Notes under the pieces: generated by a model | What the model was told of the DNA's origin: nothing | The model's input: the letters and a program-made list of their open reading frames with translations, nothing else | Database searches by the model: none | Origin: Kurthia sibirica | GTDB lineage: Bacteria; Bacillota; Bacilli; Bacillales_A; Planococcaceae | Assembly (NCBI RefSeq): GCF_003143975.1 | Contig: NZ_QFVR01000001.1 | Coordinates: forward strand, 1-64,000 | Reading direction: 5' to 3' | DNA length: 64,000 nucleotides | Part shown: positions 35,596 through 45,170 of the stretch, piece after piece | How the letters are laid out: each line of letters begins with the position of its first letter | Numbering within the stretch: the stretch's first letter is position 1 | Position numbers and translations under genes: made by a program

Positions 35596-36536
35596 TAGAA
35601 ATAAACAATCTTACAAAATTATACGGCAGTTTCAAAGCAGTGGATAATCTTTCATTAACGATTGACAAGGGGACTGTGTATGGCTTTGTTGGAGCGAATG
35701 GTGCGGGGAAAACAACAACTTTTAATATGATTGCTACTTTATTACAACCGACATCTGGGGATGTTGTCATCGCTGGAAAAAGCATTGTGAATGAGTCGCA
35801 TGAGGTACGTAAAAAAATTGGCTATATGCCAGACTTCTTTGGTGTCTACGATCAATTAAAAGCCAATGAATATTTGAATTTCTTTGGTACGAGCTATCAA
35901 ATGACACAAGCAGAGATTGCCAAACAAATTCCGGTTGTCCTTAATCTTGTCAATTTAATCGATAAACGTTATGACTATGTCGATGATTTATCGAGAGGGA
36001 TGAAACAGCGACTATGCTTAGCGCGTACACTCATGCATGATCCTGAAGTGCTCATATTGGATGAACCAGCATCAGGATTGGATCCAAGAGCGCGTGTAGA
36101 ACTTCGAGATGTCCTTATTTCTTTAAAAAAAATGGGTAAAACAATTATTATTTCATCACATATTTTACCTGAATTAGCAGAAATTTGTGATGAAATTGGC
36201 GTATTAGATAATGGGAAATTGATTGCAAGTGGTAATATTGCTAGTATACAACAGCAATTATCTGCTGATAAAACACTTATTATTCAGCTGATTAGCGAGG
36301 TAGACCATCAAGAAACAATCCAGTTTTTTAAAGAGCAACAACTAAGTGTAGAACGGCAAGCAAACGGTCAATTACATGTTCACTTTACGGGTTCAGAACA
36401 GCAACAACAACAATTATTGCTAGAGGCTTTACGAGCAAATCTACCCATTATTGGCTTTATGGAGGACAAAAAGAATTTAGAAGATGTCTTTATGGCAATT
36501 ACAAAGGGAGGGAAGCTTGATGAGAGGACTGAATAA
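35592..36536 (+). CDS. ABC transporter ATP-binding protein (ABC-2 type)
   Basis: A 314-residue ATPase. Walker A is GANGAGKTTT, the signature is LSRGMKQRLC, Walker B is VLILDEPASGLD and the switch His is in IISSHILPELAEICD. A C-terminal extension of about 90 residues is typical of NatA/CcmA-like exporters. It starts at ATG 35592, overlapping the upstream accessory gene by 4 bp, and overlaps the permease gene by 17 bp, so the three proteins surely work as one complex. Confidence 0.92.
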   Translation: MIEINNLTKLYGSFKAVDNLSLTIDKGTVYGFVGANGAGKTTTFNMIATLLQPTSGDVVIAGKSIVNESHEVRKKIGYMPDFFGVYDQLKANEYLNFFGTSYQMTQAEIAKQIPVVLNLVNLIDKRYDYVDDLSRGMKQRLCLARTLMHDPEVLILDEPASGLDPRARVELRDVLISLKKMGKTIIISSHILPELAEICDEIGVLDNGKLIASGNIASIQQQLSADKTLIIQLISEVDHQETIQFFKEQQLSVERQANGQLHVHFTGSEQQQQQLLLEALRANLPIIGFMEDKKNLEDVFMAITKGGKLDERTE

Positions 36537-37356
36537 TCCCGTATTAGGTAAGGAATTAAAGCTCAGATTTCGTTCTTTTAAAAGCTTTTCAGCATTGCTC
36601 TTTTACTTACTGACATTACTAATTTTTGTCGTTGGTTTTTTCTTGATTGTAACTAATTTTGAGGGTTCTGGATTTATCAAACCAGAAATTAATGTTATAT
36701 TATTCACGATTTTAACCTTTGTTCAGCTGGCGCTTATTCTTTTCATCACACCGGGTTTAACGGCAGGCGAGATTAGTGGTGAAAGAGAAAAACAAACATT
36801 AAATATACTATTGACGACAGCACAAACGAATTGGCAAATCATTTTTGGTAAGCTCATGTCATCGATTAGCTATATTGTATTACTACTTTTTGCTGGTTTG
36901 CCAATTACAAGTATTGTTTTCATCTTTGGAGGTGTCTCTCCAAAGGAATATTTACTATCTTATACGTTTATGATTATTACAATGGTTACGCTAGCATCAG
37001 TGGGGATTTTATTTTCGACACTGTTACGTAAAACAGTTATTTCAATGATTTCAACTTATGGAGTCATGTTGTTTTTAACTGTATTCAGTGCATTTTTTGC
37101 TTTTGTAGCATTTAGTTACTCTGAAATATCAGGTACCCTTATTGAAAATAATAAGCCATTCGTTCATTTTTGGTTATCGATGAATCCAATTGTTTTAATG
37201 GCAACGATTATCTATCCTTCCAATACAGATCTCGTAAAGGAGGTCACGAATATCAATTGGCCTACTTGGGCTAGTTATTTAATCATTTATACGATTATAA
37301 CCATCGTAAGCTTAGCGATTGCAACAGCAAAAATACGTGTGAAAATGACAAAATAA
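36520..37356 (+). CDS. ABC-2 type permease
   Basis: A 278-residue membrane protein with about six helices. The family landmark GLTAGEISGEREKQTLNILLTTAQTNWQIIFGKL is the cytoplasmic coupling segment after helix 2. The start is ATG 36520 (MRGLNNPVLGKELK), behind GGGAGGG. It partners with the preceding ATPase and the accessory protein. The transported substrate is unknown. Confidence 0.88.
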   Translation: MRGLNNPVLGKELKLRFRSFKSFSALLFYLLTLLIFVVGFFLIVTNFEGSGFIKPEINVILFTILTFVQLALILFITPGLTAGEISGEREKQTLNILLTTAQTNWQIIFGKLMSSISYIVLLLFAGLPITSIVFIFGGVSPKEYLLSYTFMIITMVTLASVGILFSTLLRKTVISMISTYGVMLFLTVFSAFFAFVAFSYSEISGTLIENNKPFVHFWLSMNPIVLMATIIYPSNTDLVKEVTNINWPTWASYLIIYTIITIVSLAIATAKIRVKMTK

Positions 37357-37390
37357 ATGAAGTATAATAAGAATAAATAGTTGAACATGA

Positions 37391-37431
37391 AAATGAGAAA
37401 TCGTAGGAATTTTGCGATTTCTCATTTTTTT
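37391..37431 (+). terminator. terminator of the ABC-2 operon
   Basis: 13-bp arms AAATGAGAAATCG and CGATTTCTCATTT followed by a T-run. Confidence 0.9.
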
Positions 37432-38112
37432 GCAATTTTAAAAGGTTCTATCCTATTTGTTGAGGTTTTCAAATAATACTACCTCTGCTCGATGCTTTCC
37501 GCGAGCTTGTGGTATGTAACGCAAACAAGCACAGCGCCACTGATTCATTTATACTTTAATTTCTGAGAAAAAAGGAATGAAATGTTAGTTGTGCGTCATG
37601 CATTTTAATAGGATATTCATCAGATTGAAAGATGTAATCATCACAAAGATGGAGAAAATAAGTGATGCCATTACATGTTATATAGCACTACCTAAGCAAA
37701 TGCCTATTTGTCCATCTTGGTTAAATAAAGTGTCTAAAGTGCTGTGCGCATTTTTGAGAGAAGATTTGATTGAATAGGAAGGCACAAGAAATGGCTTGGC
37801 ATTTAGGGTGAATGAGTTGTGCAGTAAAGGATGAGGATTCCTGCCCGGGTGATGAGACCTCAGAGCTTTTGGCAGAGGAAAGCATTCGTCCGAAATGAAC
37901 AAATAGAAAAAGTGGCATGATTTGAAAAATCCAAATCACACCACCCCACTAGGTTGACGTCGAACCTTTAAAAAAGTTCGACACTAAAGCTTAGGTATTG
38001 AAGTAAGCTACTAAATAGATGAATAAAATGCTTGAAGTGTAGAGCCACTGGATAATGAGAAATACGAGCAGATAATTGATAGCTGCGTATTATTTTTTAA
38101 CAAAAAGCTATA
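37432..38112. other. 680-bp intergenic region with degenerate repeats
   Basis: 37452-37490 shares a TATTTGTTGAGG..TTCAAA block with 28480-28525. 37830-37883 (ATTCCTGCCC...GGCAGAGGAAAGC) is a weak palindromic repeat similar to 52228-52276. The short open frames here have no ribosome site and look spurious. Confidence 0.4.
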
Positions 38113-41100
38113 TTAGCGCTTGATTGTTAATTTATAGTGATTGGTTGAGGCTTGTTGTTGACGTTCAGTCACTTTGAAATCATATTGTCCTTTTCTCATT
38201 GTTAATATAATGATTTCTGCGTCACCCTTACCGTAATAATCACTTTTTGCGAGACGTTTACCATCTTTATATACTTCAAGTACACCATCTAAATCTTGAG
38301 GTATTGTAAGTGTCACAGTTGATTTACCCGGTTTTTGTGATTGATAAGTAAACCAATCGACATCGCCATTCGCCAATCCAGTATTCATATAAGCTGTTTT
38401 TTCATAAATACGTGTTGATTTTCTCAGTAGTTTAATCGGTTTGGAAGGCTGGTTTTTTGTTACTTTATTCCCTTGATCTTCGTCGCTCATCGTTGCAGAA
38501 ACCATTTTTAATTCGTAAGGCATAACAGAAAATGAAAAGTTTTCAAATAATAATGGGATGACAGAGATAAAGTAGCGCTCTCCTTTTTTCACTTCAAGAG
38601 AACTTGCTAGTGATAAGTCATTTTTCACATCCATTAATAAGATGCTCGAATCTTCTTCATATGGCTCGACTTTTTTATTTTTATTGGTATCTTTTATAAG
38701 TACCATGATCGATAAATATTGATTTTGTAGAAGAGTAGGGATTTTTTTGTCTGCTGTTTTAGATAATTTTTTAAGTGCATAGTTAATGCTAACAATACCG
38801 GTTTTGGGTGCAGTGTAGTAGTAATGATCAATGTCGTTAAAACTGGCAGTGTTGGCAATCAGTGAACCGCTAGAAGGCAGGGGAGCCGCTGTATCAAAAT
38901 CGTTATTATCTTCATATAAATCTTCCGTGTTTTTCATAATAGAACGCGGTGAAATTGTATAACCATCAAAGCCAATGGCACTATCCATTGAGGAAACGGT
39001 CATTAGGTAGGTTTTATTGGGTTTTGTAGCAATAGGTATCATAGTTCCATCCATCACAAGATCATTTGAATAATTATCTGTCACAAGATCATAATCAACG
39101 CGCTCACTACCGTCGATATTCAGACGATTATTTACTTCATACAATAAAATAGAAGGTATCGCATGTTTATTAGCAGAAATATCAAACATCCATATTTCAG
39201 AAGTTGAATCCGTTGTAAAGTAGTAACCGTCGAGATCATGAATATCGGATAAATAGCCATGAGTTGGTTTTGTAAGGCTAAATGGCTGCCCATATGTTTC
39301 GACTAATGCCAGTGAGTCTACAGTAAGATCCGAATCTTCATCCGAATCATTGCGAAGCTGTAATTCATCTGTCTCAGGAGATTTCATTAAACGATCTTCA
39401 TCGGCTATAGGGTCTCTTTGTTTAAATACCAATGAATAAGGCGTTAGGGAGGCTTCAGATGGTTCAGTTGTTGGCATTTCTTCAAAAATTGATTCGAAAG
39501 TAAATATATTTTCATTGCTCGTTACAATATAGTAGTGATGATTTTTTTTGGTTTCAAATGATGCTTGAAGTGGTTCATTCCTCTTGCTGGCTAGTTGTGG
39601 GATAATTTCGTTGCTATATAAATCTTCTTCTTCTAGATTTTGGTCAGGTCGAACCTCATAAACAGCAATGGTTGTCTGTGAATTTGGAATAGCGGATAAA
39701 GTGACTTCTGTGAATTTATCACTCTGTGCTGTGAATGTGACAACATCCTCATCTTTTTGATCATCAAAATCTTGGAAGTATTGATTTACAATTCCTTCAT
39801 CTAAATTTGTGAGTGGTATGGGCTCATCCCTTGATGACTCATCCGCCATCAAATCCTCACTTTTAATAATAAGAGAATAGGGGTCTGTACTGTAATAACT
39901 ATTGATGTCGTTGATACCAATGGCTAATTCGCCATTGATTGGTGATCGGATAAATTTCGCTTCAAGTTGACCCACTTTTTGACGTTTTACAGTGGTTGAA
40001 ATCGTCGTGTCTTCATCAGTTGAAAACCATTTTAATGACAGTTTTAAATCGGACCTGGCAGAACCTTGTAACTCGACTTGTATGGGTTGACCTTTGGTGA
40101 CAGGGATTTTCACCCATTTTTGTTCAAATGGCTGACTTAATTTTCCTGTCAATTGTTTATTAGCCTTCACTATAGTAGCTTCTTGTTTAACCATTTTATC
40201 TGACCATGATTTTTTTATGAATTTTGGAATTTTCTTCGTATCATACTTCAACATTGCAACAGGATTGATTAAGCCATTTGCATAGTTTAGATCAACGCCC
40301 TTATCACCTAAATCAGTCGCTGTTTTTGTCATAATATAACGTATTTCATCCGTTGTAAGTGTTGGATTTTTTGCTATTAGTAAAGAGATTGCACCTGCTA
40401 CTGCTGGGCTCGCCATTGAAGTGCCAGACATGGTTTCAAATGTTGAACCTCTTTTTGCATCGTAGCTTGATGAGTAGATGTCTCCTCCAGGAGCGACGAT
40501 ATCCATCGAGGCATTGTATGAAGAAAAAGTACTCAATACTTTTTTATCATCTACAGAACCAACACTAATAACACCTTCGTAACCAGCAGGATACTCTTTT
40601 GAATCACTACCTGAATTACCAGCAGCAGCAACGATTACGACATTTTTATCTAACGCATATTGTACGGCATCCTTCATTAAGTCGGACGGCTGAGAAGAGC
40701 CAAGGCTCATATTAATAATTTTAGCGCCATCATCTGTGGCTTTTATAATAGCGGTAGAAATAATATATTCAAAGGCGAGGTCCGAACCGTCAAAGACATC
40801 ATAGCCTAAAATTTCAGCCTGTGGATTGATGCCGTAACCACCGATGCCATTGCCTTTTTTCGCAGCAATAATACCAGCAACATGTGTACCATGTGAACCT
40901 ACTGATACAGGTTGAAGTGGGTTACTACTATTTTTTGTTTTTGAAACAATGCCTAATAAGTCTGGATGATTTGCATCGATTCCTTCATCAATGACTGCTA
41001 CTTTCACTTTGTTTTTCCCAGCTAATTTTTGCGCTTCGTCTGTCTGCAATAAATCATGCATATACTGTTTTTTCGCTTTTGGATCGTTTGTTGCCGTTGT

Positions 41101-41451
41101 TTTGTATAATGGACTTGCAGAAATTGAGATGATTTTCTTATTTTTCGCAAGTTGAACCGAAGCTTTTTTCATCGCTTTATTACTTTGAAATGCGAGAATA
41201 GCATACTGTAACGTAGGTATATTTTTTATCACTTTAGCGTGCATTTTTGTTAGTTCACTAGTTGTTAAAGTTGTTTTATATTTTACGGTTAAGGTATTTA
41301 CTTTAAAGTTTTCATTTGTGGTATTTTCAGTAGTTTGCACTGTTTTAAAGGGCGTCACTGCTTCAACAGCTGTAGAATACATGAGGATTGGCGATAGTAC
41401 AATAGACAAGCTTACTATAAGTTTTGCTACCTTGAACTGTTTTTTTGACAT
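38113..41451 (-). CDS. large secreted subtilisin-like serine protease (S8 family)
   Basis: A 1112-residue exported protease. It has a signal peptide (about residues 1-31) and an I9-like propeptide (about 45-115). The catalytic domain (about 140-400) has Asp155 (VAVIDEGID), His187 (GSHGTHVAG), oxyanion Asn279 (AAAGNSG) and Ser345 (SGTSMASPAVAG). About 700 further residues form repeated beta-sandwich, PPC-like modules, for example EDNNDFDTAAPLPSSGSL then NDIDHYYYTAP. There is no LPXTG or S-layer homology anchor, so it is probably released. The ATG at 41451 follows AAAGGAGTGAG. It is a single gene. The substrate is unknown; nutrient proteolysis is likely. Confidence 0.92.
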   Translation of the reverse strand: MSKKQFKVAKLIVSLSIVLSPILMYSTAVEAVTPFKTVQTTENTTNENFKVNTLTVKYKTTLTTSELTKMHAKVIKNIPTLQYAILAFQSNKAMKKASVQLAKNKKIISISASPLYKTTATNDPKAKKQYMHDLLQTDEAQKLAGKNKVKVAVIDEGIDANHPDLLGIVSKTKNSSNPLQPVSVGSHGTHVAGIIAAKKGNGIGGYGINPQAEILGYDVFDGSDLAFEYIISTAIIKATDDGAKIINMSLGSSQPSDLMKDAVQYALDKNVVIVAAAGNSGSDSKEYPAGYEGVISVGSVDDKKVLSTFSSYNASMDIVAPGGDIYSSSYDAKRGSTFETMSGTSMASPAVAGAISLLIAKNPTLTTDEIRYIMTKTATDLGDKGVDLNYANGLINPVAMLKYDTKKIPKFIKKSWSDKMVKQEATIVKANKQLTGKLSQPFEQKWVKIPVTKGQPIQVELQGSARSDLKLSLKWFSTDEDTTISTTVKRQKVGQLEAKFIRSPINGELAIGINDINSYYSTDPYSLIIKSEDLMADESSRDEPIPLTNLDEGIVNQYFQDFDDQKDEDVVTFTAQSDKFTEVTLSAIPNSQTTIAVYEVRPDQNLEEEDLYSNEIIPQLASKRNEPLQASFETKKNHHYYIVTSNENIFTFESIFEEMPTTEPSEASLTPYSLVFKQRDPIADEDRLMKSPETDELQLRNDSDEDSDLTVDSLALVETYGQPFSLTKPTHGYLSDIHDLDGYYFTTDSTSEIWMFDISANKHAIPSILLYEVNNRLNIDGSERVDYDLVTDNYSNDLVMDGTMIPIATKPNKTYLMTVSSMDSAIGFDGYTISPRSIMKNTEDLYEDNNDFDTAAPLPSSGSLIANTASFNDIDHYYYTAPKTGIVSINYALKKLSKTADKKIPTLLQNQYLSIMVLIKDTNKNKKVEPYEEDSSILLMDVKNDLSLASSLEVKKGERYFISVIPLLFENFSFSVMPYELKMVSATMSDEDQGNKVTKNQPSKPIKLLRKSTRIYEKTAYMNTGLANGDVDWFTYQSQKPGKSTVTLTIPQDLDGVLEVYKDGKRLAKSDYYGKGDAEIIILTMRKGQYDFKVTERQQQASTNHYKLTIKR

Positions 41452-41523
41452 AATCTCACTCCTTTTCTAAAGATAATGGTAACATAAAATAGTAATTTAT
41501 GGGTTAAAATGTAAAAAAATACT

Positions 41524-41561
41524 CAAAAAGGCTGCAATATGAGTTTGTCATATTGCAGCCT
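41524..41561 (-). terminator. terminator of the MFS gene
   Basis: Perfect 14-bp arms AGGCTGCAATATGA and TCATATTGCAGCCT, with a U-run on the minus strand. Confidence 0.85.
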
Positions 41562-41586
41562 AACAGCTTTAAAAAATAAACGATAG

Positions 41587-42768
41587 TTATGATGCAGTTG
41601 TAATAGGACTTTTTTTACTCCATATATAGGTGATAACAAAACAGAATATTAATACAACGCCACCCAGTAGGAATGGAATAGGCATCGCGATATCAAAAAG
41701 CGTACCCGCGATAGCAGGACCAATCATATTACCAAGGCTCATATAAGAGTTATTCATGCCAGAGGCAAATCCTTGCTCTTTACCCGCTGAATAAGAGATC
41801 AATGTGTTCACTGCTGGTCGAATGAGTGTAGTGGCTGTTTGGAAAATCGTAGCAACAACTAAAATTAAGAAGAATCCGCTGACAAAGACCATCAATACGG
41901 TGAAAATTGCAGCAATAATTAAACTGAATAAAATAATGCGCATTTCACCAAATTTTTTGAATAATTTGGCGAGTAATAATGACTGTACGATAACACCTGC
42001 GAAACCACCAGCTGTGAGAATAAGTGCTATTTCATTGGGACTATAACTAAACTTATAGGTTAAAAACATCGACATGGAAGATTGAAAATTGGCGATACCA
42101 AACGTGAAAATAAAAACGACGACTAATAAAACGAAATAAGATGTCGAGAAGGATGTTTTCATATCGCGAATAATATTGCCACTGCCAATGCCTTTTTCTT
42201 GTACTAATACAGGTTTAGTTGCAGGCAATAAAAATACGGTTAGTATGGCCGCGACAATGGCCGCACCACCAGCGGCAAAGAAGGGAAAGTGCATATTGAC
42301 ATTGGACAATAAACCACCTATACCTGGACCAATCATAAAGCCAAATGAAATGGCTGCGCCAATCAGACCCATCGCTTTTCCACGTTCTTTACCGGTCGTA
42401 ATGTCAGCTACATAGGCCATAACAGGAGGTGTGATGAAGGCAGATCCAACACCTGTTAGAAATCTGAAAATATAAAGTTCATATAGATGGTTGGCTAAAC
42501 CAAACATCGTCATAAAAATGCCATTAATAATCAAACCAATAATAATGAGGTTTTTACGACCATAACGATCGGACATTGTCCCTGCTAATGGTGAAAAAAT
42601 AAATTGTGCTAGTGCGATACTGGCGATTAAAAAACCAAGTACTGTTCCTTCACCACCAAAACCCTTCAAATAAGTAGGCATAATGGGGATGATTAAGCCT
42701 ATACCACTCATTGAAATAAACATGATAAACATTAATAATACTAAAGATAATTTATATTTTTTCTCCAA
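41587..42768 (-). CDS. MFS multidrug efflux transporter (NorA/Bmr-like)
   Basis: A 393-residue major facilitator of the 12-TM DHA1 type. Motif A is GTMSDRYGRKNLIIIGL, and motif C, GAAISFGFMIGPGIGGLL, is the antiporter signature in helix 5. The substrate is unknown; drugs or cationic dyes are typical of the group. The start is TTG 42768, 10 bases after AAAGGAG. A promoter (TTGATT-17-TATACT) and a perfect palindrome in the leader (42786-42799) suggest control by a local repressor. Confidence 0.88.
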   Translation of the reverse strand: MEKKYKLSLVLLMFIMFISMSGIGLIIPIMPTYLKGFGGEGTVLGFLIASIALAQFIFSPLAGTMSDRYGRKNLIIIGLIINGIFMTMFGLANHLYELYIFRFLTGVGSAFITPPVMAYVADITTGKERGKAMGLIGAAISFGFMIGPGIGGLLSNVNMHFPFFAAGGAAIVAAILTVFLLPATKPVLVQEKGIGSGNIIRDMKTSFSTSYFVLLVVVFIFTFGIANFQSSMSMFLTYKFSYSPNEIALILTAGGFAGVIVQSLLLAKLFKKFGEMRIILFSLIIAAIFTVLMVFVSGFFLILVVATIFQTATTLIRPAVNTLISYSAGKEQGFASGMNNSYMSLGNMIGPAIAGTLFDIAMPIPFLLGGVVLIFCFVITYIWSKKSPITTAS

Positions 42769-42785
42769 ATATAGTAGGCTCCTTT

Positions 42786-42799
42786 GAAATATGTATTTC
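42786..42799. promoter_or_regulatory. palindromic operator candidate in the MFS leader
   Basis: GAAATATGTATTTC has perfect 6-bp arms around a 2-bp centre. It lies between the predicted transcription start and the ribosome site of the efflux gene. Confidence 0.4.
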
Positions 42800-42827
42800 G
42801 ATATACTAAATAAAGTGCATATGTATG

Positions 42828-42856
42828 AGTATAACGGTCTATATTTGTTTAATCAA
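42828..42856 (-). promoter_or_regulatory. predicted promoter of the MFS gene
   Basis: Minus strand TTGATT (42856-42851), 17 bp, TATACT (42833-42828). Confidence 0.6.
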
Positions 42857-43114
42857 TTTTTATCACCTTCAGAAAAAACGGAAAATCGCTCAGTTATAAT
42901 TAAATAGTAGCGAAAAAGCATTGGATTTCTTCTATCAAATAATGAATATCATTTGTATTGAGTAGGTACTGGCATAGGAGAAGCAACTAAACATATAGCG
43001 TAACAGTGTGACTTTATATAGCCATGACGCTTCCTTTTCGTAGAATTTAAACTAACGACTCTGGAAAGAAGTAATAAATCGTCATGTATCGTCTTTATTC
43101 GTAAAGTAAAAATC
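42857..43114. other. intergenic region without recognised genes
   Basis: About 260 bp upstream of the MFS promoter. It contains ATGACG near 43023 and CGTCAT near 43080 as a loose inverted pair. Nothing else was seen. Confidence 0.35.
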
Positions 43115-43277
43115 GCCTGGGACAGAACAAAAATAGTATGTTTCCAATACGAATCATCAAATCAAGTGAACGTACAGAAAACGACTCCTGCGGAAATAGA
43201 TTGGAATGAAAAATCCCGTATGATTTCGAAAAATCATACGGGATTTTCTCTGTTGAAAATACGTTTGTCTCAGGCTC
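43115..43277 (+). repeat. inverted-repeat intergenic element, copy 3 (163 bp, internally deleted)
   Basis: Same ends as copy 2 (CGCCTGGGACAGAAC and GTCTCAGGCTCG). It contains the CATACGGGAT hairpin but lacks about 90 bp of the middle present in copy 2. It lies 26 bp after the potD stop codon and can end that operon. Confidence 0.85.
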
Positions 43278-43302
43278 GAAATAGGGAACACAAGCATGAT
43301 TA

Positions 43303-44379
43303 TTAGCGAATCGCCATTTTAAATTTTAGGAAATACTCATTGTATTCACCTATTTTTTCGAGACCTAAATTTTTATAGACATGAAGATTTTTACGTGTTT
43401 CTTTTGAAGGGTAGTACCGTTCATCAGAAATAACTTCTGGATCAAGGAGCTTCATCGCCGCTTTATTGGGCGTTGAGTATCCAACATAATCTGCATTTTG
43501 AGCAGCATTTTCGGGGTTGAGCATAAAGTTAATAAATTTATGTGCACCATCTAAATTTTTTGAAGTGCGTGGAATAACCATATTATCAAACCAGAGATTC
43601 GAGCCAGCGCTTGGAACAGCGTATGTTAAATCTTCGTTCTCAAACATCATATCTGCTGCTTGCCCTGACCAAGTTAGTGCGACAGCTGCATCTTCGTTAA
43701 TCATTAGTTGTGTCACTTCATCACCGATAATCGCTTTGACATTTGGTGCCATTTTAATCAATTTATCTGTTGCTGCACTTAATTCTTTTGAATCGGTAGA
43801 ATTAAGTGATTTACCCATGCTATTTAATCCAACACCCATCACTTCACGTGCACTGTCTACTAGGACAACTTTACCTTTTAAGGATGGATCCCAAAGGTCG
43901 TTCCAATTATCAAAGTCATAGCCTTTACCGAGTAATTTTGGATTGTAAACAATACCAACCGTTCCCCAGAAATAAGGGATGGAATATTTATTTTTTTTAT
44001 CAAAAGGAAGATCTAAGAAATCTTCATCAATATTTTGTAAGTTCATGATTTTATTATGATCGATAGGTAGCAATAAATCTTTTTCCTTCATTTGTTCAAT
44101 TGTATACTCTGAAGGAATAGCAATATCATAATTTGTGCCACCTTGCTCAATTTTTGTCATCATGGCTTCATTGGAATCAAATGTTTCATAAATAACGTGA
44201 ATACCTGTTTCTTTTTCAAATTTTTTCAGAAGTGAAGGATCGATATATTCACCCCAGTTGTAGACAGTGAGAATTTTTTTCCCACTTGCCCCAGATGACT
44301 GATTTAAGGCATGTGCAATATAAAATAAAATACCACATACGGCTAAAATACCGATGGTAATACGCACCATTGATTTCAT
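43303..44379 (-). CDS. potD: spermidine/putrescine-binding protein PotD
   Basis: A 358-residue polyamine-binding protein of the ABC importer. The N-terminal helix (about residues 5-24) is followed by the family blocks LTVYNWGEYIDPSLLKKFEKETGI, YDIAIPSEYTIEQM and PYFWGTVGIVYNP. The only N-terminal Cys is in ILAVCG, a poor lipobox (Val before Cys), so the protein may stay anchored by its uncleaved helix. The ATG at 44379 overlaps the potC stop by one base (TAATG). It is the last gene of the operon. Confidence 0.93.
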   Translation of the reverse strand: MKSMVRITIGILAVCGILFYIAHALNQSSGASGKKILTVYNWGEYIDPSLLKKFEKETGIHVIYETFDSNEAMMTKIEQGGTNYDIAIPSEYTIEQMKEKDLLLPIDHNKIMNLQNIDEDFLDLPFDKKNKYSIPYFWGTVGIVYNPKLLGKGYDFDNWNDLWDPSLKGKVVLVDSAREVMGVGLNSMGKSLNSTDSKELSAATDKLIKMAPNVKAIIGDEVTQLMINEDAAVALTWSGQAADMMFENEDLTYAVPSAGSNLWFDNMVIPRTSKNLDGAHKFINFMLNPENAAQNADYVGYSTPNKAAMKLLDPEVISDERYYPSKETRKNLHVYKNLGLEKIGEYNEYFLKFKMAIR

Positions 44380-45170
44380 TAATTACGTACTCCCTTCGTT
44401 TTGCGCAACGTTAGGAAATGATAACCTAGCACAAGAATAATGGTTACGAAGAATACGAGACCAGACAGCGCATTGATCGTTAAGGATACACCAGCACGAG
44501 CCATTGAGTATATTTCAACGGATAATGTACTAAATCCATTACCTGTCACGAAAAATGTCACAGCAAAGTCATCTAAAGAATAGGTTAGTGCCATGAAGAA
44601 ACCAGCAAAAATACCTGGTTTAATATAAGGTAAAATGACGCGCGTTAAAATATCGCGCTTCGAAGCACCTAAATCTTTTGCAGCATCGATCAGTGAATTA
44701 CTCATCTCATTCAGTTTTGGTAATACCATGATTACAACGATGGGTATACTGAACGCAATATGTGCTAACAGTACGGATAAGAATCCTAGTTTAATGCCGA
44801 CCATCGTAAAAAGAATCAAGAAGGACGCACCAATAATAACATCAGGGCTAACGATTAAAACATTATTCATCGACAGTATTGTATTTCGGAATTTACGATT
44901 GCGAATCGATTTGATGCCAATGGCGCCGAGCGTACCGATAACTGTGGATAATAGTGCAGATAATAAAGCGACGATTATCGTATTAATCAAAATAACCATC
45001 AGGCGGTCATCTTCAAATATTGCTTTATAATGAGTCAATGTGAAAGATTTGAAATTTGTCATCGAGCCACCACTATTAAAAGAATAGAAGATGAGGAAGA
45101 AAATCGGTGCATACAGCACAACCATAACAAATGTTAAATAAAGCTTGGATGTTTTACTTAGTTTTTCCAT
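44379..45170 (-). CDS. potC: spermidine/putrescine ABC permease PotC
   Basis: A 263-residue permease with six helices and the EAA loop ([22 protein letters not shown]). It forms the channel with PotB. The ATG at 45170 lies 17 bp inside the end of potB. The sequence LYAPIFFLIFYSFN near the N-terminus is typical of PotC. Confidence 0.93.
   Translation of the reverse strand: MEKLSKTSKLYLTFVMVVLYAPIFFLIFYSFNSGGSMTNFKSFTLTHYKAIFEDDRLMVILINTIIVALLSALLSTVIGTLGAIGIKSIRNRKFRNTILSMNNVLIVSPDVIIGASFLILFTMVGIKLGFLSVLLAHIAFSIPIVVIMVLPKLNEMSNSLIDAAKDLGASKRDILTRVILPYIKPGIFAGFFMALTYSLDDFAVTFFVTGNGFSTLSVEIYSMARAGVSLTINALSGLVFFVTIILVLGYHFLTLRKTKGVRN

Noticed and set aside
37589-37777. 62-codon open frame in the intergenic region after the ABC-2 operon
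   Set aside because: No ribosome site, unusual composition, and it overlaps degenerate repeat sequence.
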